Below, piece by piece: positions 13,005-17,657 of a stretch of 20,310 nt of DNA. The position numbers and the translations under genes were made by a program. The DNA comes from an uncultured bacterium (GTDB lineage: Bacteria > Bacillota > Clostridia > Oscillospirales > Acutalibacteraceae): assembly GCA_905215855.1 (NCBI GenBank), contig CAJMRT010000037.1, positions 1 to 20,310 of the forward strand, given 5' to 3'. The notes beneath the pieces are model-generated. The model worked only from the letters and a program-made list of their open reading frames with translations. It searched no databases and was not told the DNA's origin. The stretch's first letter is position 1. The number at the start of each line of letters is the position of its first letter.

Positions 13005-13415
13005 ATGGTTAGAGAAATTGTACATGATCCTATGTTTTTACAGAGAAAGTCGGAGGACGCAACACAGGCAGATTTGCAGACGGCACAGGATTTGCTCGAC
13101 ACGCTTATGGCTAATTTTGAGCGTTGTGTAGGTATGGCGGCTAATATGATTGGCATTGCAAAGAGGATAATCGCAGTCAATGACAACGGAAAATATCTTG
13201 TTATGTTCAACCCTGAAATTATAAGCAAGTTCGGCGAGTTTGAAACCGAAGAGGGTTGTCTTTCACTTGAGGGTGAACGCAAAACAGTTCGTTACAAAAC
13301 GATAAAAGTAAAATATTTCAACGAAAATTTCAAGCAGATAAAACGCAGTTTTTCAGACTTTACCGCACAGATTATCCAGCATGAAATTGACCATTGCAAC
13401 GGGATTCTGATTTAA
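13005..13415 (+). CDS. Peptide deformylase-like protein with variant motif 1
   Basis: This 136-residue protein has the deformylase architecture. Motif 2 is EEGCLS with Cys85, and motif 3 is QHEIDH with His126, Glu127 and His130; together these supply the metal ligands and the catalytic Glu. Motif 1, normally GxGxAAxQ, reads CVGMAANM (41-48): the glutamine that hydrogen-bonds the substrate formyl group is Met48 and the first Gly is Cys41. The known enzyme removes the formyl group from N-terminal Met of new proteins. The protein is shorter than typical bacterial deformylases (about 150-190 residues), ending right after the DHCNGILI strand. It may be a low-activity or repurposed paralogue of a housekeeping copy elsewhere. 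It is monocistronic, with its own extended -10 promoter and a strong terminator. Confidence 0.85.
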   Translation: MVREIVHDPMFLQRKSEDATQADLQTAQDLLDTLMANFERCVGMAANMIGIAKRIIAVNDNGKYLVMFNPEIISKFGEFETEEGCLSLEGERKTVRYKTIKVKYFNENFKQIKRSFSDFTAQIIQHEIDHCNGILI

Positions 13416-13437
13416 AGTTAATACAAATCCTTCTCTC

Positions 13438-13482
13438 CCCGACAGTCACACGGTACAATGTGTGGCTGTCGGGTTTTATTTT
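13438..13482 (+). terminator. Rho-independent terminator after the deformylase-like gene
   Basis: A 14-bp stem, CCCGACAGTCACAC (13438-13451) with GTGTGGCTGTCGGG (13460-13473), contains one wobble pair and an 8-nt loop, followed by TTTTATTTT. Confidence 0.93.
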
Positions 13483-13599
13483 GCACAAAAGTTATTTTTA
13501 AAATTTATTGAGAATAACAAAACCTACGGTCAATATAACTGATTTACTAAACTCATCTTGTACAAAGCATATGAAAATATAAATCAGTTTAATTTCGGA

Positions 13600-13628
13600 T
13601 TGCAAAATTGTCTATATTGTGTTATAAT
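13600..13628 (+). promoter_or_regulatory. Promoter of the three-gene membrane protein cluster
   Basis: TTGCAA (13600-13605), a 17-bp spacer and TATAAT (13623-13628) preceded by TGT, an extended -10. An inverted repeat AACTGATTT (13537-13545) / AAATCAGTT (13581-13589) lies just upstream and could be a regulator site. The rest of 13483-13599 is A+T-rich without a gene. Confidence 0.72.
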
Positions 13629-13682
13629 ACTAATACAATAGGAACAGATAAATATTGTAGTTTATCAAAAGGCGGTGATTTT

Positions 13683-14144
13683 ATGAAAGAAATTACAAAA
13701 AATCAAACGACAGCAATTTGGCAGATTTTCTTTGTATTGTGGCTTACTGTAGGGTCAATCGTGTGTTTTAATATTCATTGTATAACATCCGAGCCGCCGA
13801 TATACGCACCTATGTTTGCAATAACTCCGCTTTATCTCATAGAGTTCTATTTTGACCACCCCTACACCGTACAGGCAATTATGTTTCAAAACTTTGTGCT
13901 GATATTGATGCCTGCACTGCTTTGGTTTTTAACATACAAATCAGTATTCAAAAACAAAAAATCCGCAAATACAATTATTCTTATTCTTATGATTCCCGAC
14001 ACAGTTGTGTCATCATTTTACGGCTTATTTTTTGCATTGGGGTATTTGTTTCTCTACAGTCACAATGCACTGTTGTTAGCATTTTACCTAATCAATTTAA
14101 TAGTAAGAATTGGGTTAATTTTTGTAACACTTAAAAGAGATTAA
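13683..14144 (+). CDS. Small four-helix membrane protein, first of three in tandem
   Basis: This 153-residue protein is not recognised. It has about four membrane segments (near 13-33, 71-90, 100-124 and 126-147), with an outside-facing loop of about 35 residues after the first that includes IHCITSEPPIYAPM. The ATG at 13683 is used because GGCGGTGA (13671-13678) stands 4 nt before it; the frame is open upstream to 13608, but that extension begins before the -10 element. The same RBS at the same spacing precedes the next two genes, and the layout (one helix, outer loop, three helices, basic tail) is shared, so all three may be related, although sequence identity with the other two is low. Confidence 0.7.
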   Translation: MKEITKNQTTAIWQIFFVLWLTVGSIVCFNIHCITSEPPIYAPMFAITPLYLIEFYFDHPYTVQAIMFQNFVLILMPALLWFLTYKSVFKNKKSANTIILILMIPDTVVSSFYGLFFALGYLFLYSHNALLLAFYLINLIVRIGLIFVTLKRD

Positions 14145-14158
14145 AAGGCGGTGAGATT

Positions 14159-14710
14159 ATGAAAAGCAATAAAACTCTCAAGTACACAGGAATTATACAA
14201 GGTGTACTCATTGCAACTCTGTTACTGCTTGCCATTTCGATTCAAGTGGTATTTATGTATAACACATACTATTGTGAAGATTATACTTTTGATTTTCTTA
14301 GAAATATGGGCATTGGTTATTGGGATTTACGGAATAATTCTTCAGCGTTTTTTCTCATAAATTCCATTGCGGAAGCCATAGCTTATTTTTTAGGTTTGAT
14401 GCGTCTTTATGTTCTTAAAATAATTTTTCAGATTATTGCCGCTGCAGCGTTAACCTTGCCTGTTATTTTAGGCTATCTGTCAATATTCCGCAAAAACATA
14501 GTTGCAAACGGATTGATTATTGCAGGATCGGCATTGACTTTGTTATCCGCATGTCGGAGTCTTTTCTCTACCCTATTTGAACTTGCCCGTGGATTTGGCG
14601 AATTTACTTTGGTTCAAGTAGTTTTAATAATTGTGATACTGATAAAAACAGAATTGATTGCCGTTTCAATACTGCGGATAAAACAGATTAAAAAATCAAA
14701 TCAGTTATAA
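14159..14710 (+). CDS. Small four-helix membrane protein, paralogue of the next gene
   Basis: This 183-residue protein is not recognised. The first helix (about 11-33) is followed by an outer loop rich in aromatic and acidic residues (about 34-65), then three or four more helices and a basic C-terminus ending SILRIKQIKKSNQL. It aligns with the next gene along most of its length: LPVILGYLSIFRKN, ANGLIIAGSALT and the IKTELIAVSILRIKQI tail have clear counterparts there. GGCGGTGA (14147-14154) lies 4 nt before the ATG, overlapping the end zone of the previous gene. Membership of a local duplicated family suggests an envelope role, possibly an immunity- or sensor-like protein, but nothing proves this. 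Confidence 0.72.
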   Translation: MKSNKTLKYTGIIQGVLIATLLLLAISIQVVFMYNTYYCEDYTFDFLRNMGIGYWDLRNNSSAFFLINSIAEAIAYFLGLMRLYVLKIIFQIIAAAALTLPVILGYLSIFRKNIVANGLIIAGSALTLLSACRSLFSTLFELARGFGEFTLVQVVLIIVILIKTELIAVSILRIKQIKKSNQL

Positions 14711-14751
14711 GAGTAAATAACCAAGGCGGTGATTTTATAAAAACAAATAAA

Positions 14752-15273
14752 ATGCTTAAAGTTACGGAAATTATGCAGAGTGTTCTCATCGGCATATTGC
14801 TGTTGTTTGCGATTTGCATTGAAGTAATGAGCCGTATGAATTTTTATACATACGACAGTTCACTCAATTTTGATTATTCTTCTTTTTGGGCAATCCACGG
14901 CGACTACCCGTTTCTATTCATTTTCAACACTCTTTTTACAACCTTTGCATCTTTCTCAAGCTTGTTAGAAAATTATGTTTTATATGTTATTTTTGAAATT
15001 ATGGATATTGCATCGTTGGTATTGCCCGTATATCTCGTTTACAAATCCATACGCAGTAAAAGCACGATGGCAAACGGATTGATTATTATATCATCTGCTG
15101 TTACTTTTATGATTATGGTTGCTTACGGAGTTTATACCCTTCTTGGCATAATTCGCGGTGCTGAAACATTCAATATTTACAGCATAATTTTCATCTTCAT
15201 AATGTTGATAAAAGTTACTCTGTGCATTGTTTCACTGCTCAGAATAAGGGCAATTAACAACGCAGTCGAATAG
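14752..15273 (+). CDS. Small four-helix membrane protein, paralogue with a mutated ancestral start codon
   Basis: The 173-residue reading from ATG 14752 is paralogous to the preceding gene: LPVYLVYKSIRSKSTMANGLIIISSAVT matches LPVILGYLSIFRKN...ANGLIIAGSALT, and the SLLRIRAINN tail matches. The conserved GGCGGTGA (14725-14732) is placed 4 nt before an in-frame ATA at 14737, exactly where the other two genes have ATG. The codons from that ATA read IKTNKMLK, matching MKSNKTLK of the neighbour. So the original start has changed ATG to ATA. Translation must either use ATA, a very rare initiator, or the ATG at 14752, which is 19 nt from the RBS. The rest of the frame is intact, so the change may be recent or tolerated. 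Confidence 0.68.
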   Translation: MLKVTEIMQSVLIGILLLFAICIEVMSRMNFYTYDSSLNFDYSSFWAIHGDYPFLFIFNTLFTTFASFSSLLENYVLYVIFEIMDIASLVLPVYLVYKSIRSKSTMANGLIIISSAVTFMIMVAYGVYTLLGIIRGAETFNIYSIIFIFIMLIKVTLCIVSLLRIRAINNAVE

Positions 15274-15284
15274 TATTACATATA

Positions 15285-15320
15285 AACAAGACAGTTTACG
15301 GCTGTCTTGTTTTGTTATTT
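15285..15320 (+). terminator. Rho-independent terminator after the membrane protein cluster
   Basis: AACAAGACAG (15285-15294) pairs perfectly with CTGTCTTGTT (15302-15311) around a 7-nt loop, followed by TTGTTATTT. Confidence 0.9.
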
Positions 15321-15391
15321 ATTAAAATTTCTTCATTGTATAACCCTTTCCCTACAAAATATACAGGGACAGTTGCTGTGAACATTGACAT

Positions 15392-15437
15392 ATATTGCTG
15401 ATTTAATATTCCAAATTTAATATTGCTAATTTGGAAT
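15392..15437. promoter_or_regulatory. Overlapping direct and inverted repeats, candidate operator
   Basis: ATATTGCTGATTT (15392-15404) recurs as ATATTGCTAATTT (15420-15432), a 12/13 match 28 bp apart. Interleaved with it, ATTCCAAATT (15408-15417) and AATTTGGAAT (15428-15437) form a perfect 10-bp inverted repeat. The downstream copies overlap the -35 and spacer of the next promoter, which is where a repressor would act. Confidence 0.5.
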
Positions 15438-15451
15438 TATAATGGTATAAT
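15423..15451 (+). promoter_or_regulatory. Promoter of the acidic miniprotein gene
   Basis: TTGCTA (15423-15428), a 17-bp spacer and TATAAT (15446-15451) preceded by TGG, an extended -10. The start of transcription would be about 20 nt before the start codon. Confidence 0.68.
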
Positions 15452-15478
15452 TCGTGTAGATATTGCGGAGGTGTTGTC

Positions 15479-15733
15479 GTGAAAAAATTTGTATCGTTTT
15501 TGCTTGCTCTTATGATGATTTTCGGGCGCAGTACCCTTGCTTTTGCAACTGACAAAACAGACACACAAGACAACTCCACCTCCGATGAATCGGACGGCGG
15601 TTCAATGCCTACGGATTTTGCGATAATTCTTCTGCTTATCGCAGGCGGTACGGCAGTCGCAAGCTTTAAACGCCACAGAAATGACCGTGACGATTACGAT
15701 GAACCCGATGATGACACGGAAGAAGAAATTTGA
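15479..15733 (+). CDS. Small secreted/membrane-anchored acidic protein (84 residues)
   Basis: This protein is not recognised. A GTG start is fixed by GGAGG (15467-15471) 7 nt upstream. Residues 1-23 form a signal peptide (KK then a hydrophobic core ending AFA), followed by an acidic Ser/Thr/Asp linker (24-46), a hydrophobic segment FAIILLLIAGGTAVASF (47-63), a basic cluster KRHRNDR (64-70) and a very acidic tail. After cleavage the mature product would be about 60 residues with one membrane helix, its basic cluster placing the tail in the cytoplasm. The layout resembles the anchor ends of secreted proteins, but no substrate domain is present. The promoter carries a conspicuous repeat array, and a terminator closes the unit. 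Confidence 0.7.
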   Translation: MKKFVSFLLALMMIFGRSTLAFATDKTDTQDNSTSDESDGGSMPTDFAIILLLIAGGTAVASFKRHRNDRDDYDEPDDDTEEEI

Positions 15734-15755
15734 TTTTACATTATTAAAAACAACA

Positions 15756-15801
15756 AAGCCGACAGAATACAATCGCTGTATCTGTCGGCTTGCTTATTTT
15801 T
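15756..15801. terminator. Strong, probably bidirectional terminator
   Basis: AAGCCGACAG (15756-15765) pairs perfectly with CTGTCGGCTT (15782-15791), and an inner ATACA/TGTAT stem extends it past a single bulged A. T-rich tracts follow on the plus strand (TTATTTTT) and on the minus strand (TTGTTGTTTTT), so it can also serve the remnant gene ending at 15809. Confidence 0.88.
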
Positions 15802-15808
15802 AATTAAA

Positions 15809-15901
15809 TTATTCAACCTCAAGAAGTTTTTTATTCACTCTGTTTGTAACATCAAGATAATATGCAAGGTCAGCAGATGAAAGATAGATCTTGAATTTTA
15901 C
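15809..15901 (-). pseudogene. Remnant: C-terminal end of an unidentified protein
   Basis: Reading the minus strand into the stop at 15811-15809 gives about 30 codons including KFKIYLSSADLAYYLDVTN and a charged helical end RVNKKLLEVE. Codon choice (CTT, GAC, GCA) resembles the host genes, not the A+T-rich aminotransferase next to it. There is no start codon or RBS, and the reading loses protein-like character upstream, where the aminotransferase ends in another frame. It is best explained as the surviving tail of a gene whose front was lost; the hairpin after it would be its old terminator. The family is unknown. Confidence 0.45.
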
Positions 15902-15933
15902 TACAATTATAATCAATTTTACATTATATATTC

Positions 15934-17160
15934 TCAAAATACAAATTTTAAACTTTTCAATCTATTTTTCATTTCATCAATTATTATTTTTTCCTCGTAA
16001 TGAGTAGCTGAAAATGTAACAGAGAATCTTAAATAATGTCCACAATCATCCCAAGGAACAACTGAAATGTTTGCATTTAATAAAATATATCTTGCAACCT
16101 CTAATGCAGTATTGAATTTAACTCCTTCTTCTGTTCCAGTTGGAATTTTCACATAAGAATAGAAAGTACCTTTTGGCTCTACACAATTAAATCCAACTTC
16201 ATTGAGTGCTTCAATTAGCATTTTAAATCTTCTTGAATATTTATTAACTGTATTTTCTGTAATCCATCTATTATTAAGAGCAAAAGCACCTGCTTTCTGT
16301 ATCGCGCGAAATTGACCCGAATCTGTATTATCTTTGACTACACCATATGCAGAAACAATTTTTTCATTTCCGACTAAAAAACCTAATCTCCATCCAGTCA
16401 TATTAAAAGCTTTTGATAAAGAATGAATCTCTACCCCTACATCTATAGCTCCATCAACCGATAAGAAACTTAGAGGTTTAACATCATTATATGTAAGCGC
16501 TGCATATGCCGCATCATGAATTACAATAATGTTATTCTTTTGGGCAAATTTTACGACATTTTCAAAGAATTCTTTTGTTGCCACTTGTCCTGTTGGATTA
16601 TTAGGATAATTAATATATAATAATTTCGTTTTTTCTAAAACTTCCCTCGGGATTTCCGAAAAATCCGGATAAAAATTATTTTCCTCCTTAAGAGGCAAAT
16701 CATAAATCTTCCCACCCAAATATTTTGCATGAGTTGCCAGGACGGGGTATCCAGGAATAGTATTTAGCACATAATCTCCAGGATTAATAAAACAAGAAGG
16801 AAGCATTGCAAGAATTGGTTTACTACCAATACCGTGAATTACATTATTAATTGTCAAGTTTGATATACCAAAAACTTCCTCCATATATTTTATTGCTGCA
16901 TTTTGAAATTCAGGAATTCCATTATCAGAATAGAATCTATTTTCGGGTTTACCTGCTTCAATAGATAACATATCAACAACTTTATCATCAGCGGCCCAAT
17001 CAGGTTCACCCACTCCCATATCAATTAATTTAAAATTATTTGAATGCTTTTTCTCAGCTTCTTGCTTCCATTTCTTTATTAAAGCGAATTTATAAACTTC
17101 ATTATTTATTCCAAATTCTTTTCCACCAATTCTTTGAGCAAATAAATTCTGTATTTCCAC
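15934..17160 (-). CDS. PLP-dependent class I aminotransferase, LL-diaminopimelate aminotransferase-like
   Basis: This is a 408-residue fold-type I aminotransferase. MGVGEPDWAADDKVVDML near the N-terminus and FYSDNGIPEFQNAAIKYM are typical of DapL-type enzymes. The PLP site is SLSKAFNMTGWRLGF, with Schiff-base Lys250; NYPNNPTG (185-191), Asp216 and Tyr219 (HDAAYA) complete the cofactor pocket, and LRFSVTF near the C-terminus supplies the carboxylate-binding Arg. DapL makes LL-diaminopimelate from tetrahydrodipicolinate and glutamate, but related aminotransferases act on other amino acids, so substrate is uncertain. GTG 17160 is preferred: GGAG is 8 nt upstream, whereas the GTG at 17169 overlaps that RBS. 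Codon use is visibly richer in A+T (TTA, AGA, AAT) than in surrounding genes. It is flanked by two gene remnants, suggesting late arrival. Confidence 0.82.
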   Translation of the reverse strand: MEIQNLFAQRIGGKEFGINNEVYKFALIKKWKQEAEKKHSNNFKLIDMGVGEPDWAADDKVVDMLSIEAGKPENRFYSDNGIPEFQNAAIKYMEEVFGISNLTINNVIHGIGSKPILAMLPSCFINPGDYVLNTIPGYPVLATHAKYLGGKIYDLPLKEENNFYPDFSEIPREVLEKTKLLYINYPNNPTGQVATKEFFENVVKFAQKNNIIVIHDAAYAALTYNDVKPLSFLSVDGAIDVGVEIHSLSKAFNMTGWRLGFLVGNEKIVSAYGVVKDNTDSGQFRAIQKAGAFALNNRWITENTVNKYSRRFKMLIEALNEVGFNCVEPKGTFYSYVKIPTGTEEGVKFNTALEVARYILLNANISVVPWDDCGHYLRFSVTFSATHYEEKIIIDEMKNRLKSLKFVF

Positions 17161-17220
17161 TTTAGTCACTCCTTTTATTTACTAACATATCATATATCAA
17201 TTATTTAGTCAACATAAAAT

Positions 17221-17448
17221 TTATGAACCAGCACTTTCATAAGACCTAATGCCTCTGTTCAACACAATCACTCCAACAACCATCATCACAATTGCGATTA
17301 ACACCGTCATACCAATGTTAAACAGTGGGTTTTCGCCCGAAAGGATATAATACGCAGGATAAAAAGCCGTAAACGTGAACGGAATAATGTAAGTAATTAT
17401 GTTTCTTACAATATTGTTGTAAATGGTAATGGGGTATTTTGCGAAGAC
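17221..17448 (-). pseudogene. Remnant: C-terminal part of an ABC-2 type transporter permease (DUF990-like)
   Basis: The minus-strand reading from 17448 to the stop at 17223-17221 encodes 75 residues with recognisable permease features: FAKYPITIY, then YIIPFTFTAFYPAYYILSG, a hydrophobic helix VLIAIVMMVVGVIVL, and the ending NRGIRSYESAGS. The PFxFxxFYPAxYxL motif and YESAGS terminus are typical of the C-terminus of DUF990/ABC-2 permeases, normally about 260 residues. A stop (TAG, 17451-17449) precedes the fragment in frame and there is no start codon, so about 70% of the gene is missing. No ABC ATPase gene lies nearby in the window. Confidence 0.72.
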
Positions 17449-17505
17449 CTAATAAATATTTTTATCCAAAACGATTAGAATATTAAGATGAAATCGTTGT
17501 TAGTT

Positions 17506-17529
17506 CATTTCGTGTTTACACACGAAATG
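17506..17529. repeat. Perfect 10-bp inverted repeat hairpin
   Basis: CATTTCGTGT (17506-17515) and ACACGAAATG (17520-17529) pair perfectly around TTAC. No T tract follows, so it is not an ordinary terminator. It is the first of three hairpins in the gene-poor stretch 17449-17657, which otherwise contains no gene. Confidence 0.7.
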
Positions 17530-17532
17530 ATT

Positions 17533-17555
17533 GGCGAACATGGTTCGCCTCTACA
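17533..17555. repeat. GGCGAAC hairpin with CTCTACA tail (interspersed repeat candidate)
   Basis: GGCGAAC (17533-17539) and GTTCGCC (17543-17549) form a 7-bp stem with an ATG loop, followed by TCTACA. The element at 17621-17644 has the same build (GC-rich hairpin then CCTACA). Hairpins of this GGGCG...CGCCCCTACA type are common short interspersed repeats in many Clostridia; membership is from memory, not from a search. Confidence 0.55.
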
Positions 17556-17620
17556 GTATGGCAATTACTTTGCGACATTTATAAAATTACATCTATCAAA
17601 TGTTATATGCCATTACTTGC

Positions 17621-17644
17621 GGGCGTCCAATGAACGCCCCTACA
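17621..17644. repeat. GGGCGT hairpin with CCCTACA tail (interspersed repeat candidate)
   Basis: GGGCGT (17621-17626) and ACGCCC (17634-17639) form a 6-bp stem followed by CTACA. The segments before and after match those around the hairpin at 17533-17555 (ATGGCAATTACTTTGCG versus ATGCCATTACTTGCG), pointing to two copies of one element or its two ends. It lies 14 bp downstream of the GTPase stop codon. Confidence 0.55.
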
Positions 17645-17657
17645 GGCTATTCATAAA

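Noticed and set aside
13608..13682. Earlier start for the first tandem membrane protein
   Set aside because: It starts upstream of the TATAAT at 13623, so it could not be on the transcript from that promoter; the ATG at 13683 has the shared RBS.
17506..17529. Terminator downstream of the aminotransferase or GTPase gene
   Set aside because: The palindrome is not followed by a T tract on either strand and is not at the 3' end of either gene, as both run away from or past it.
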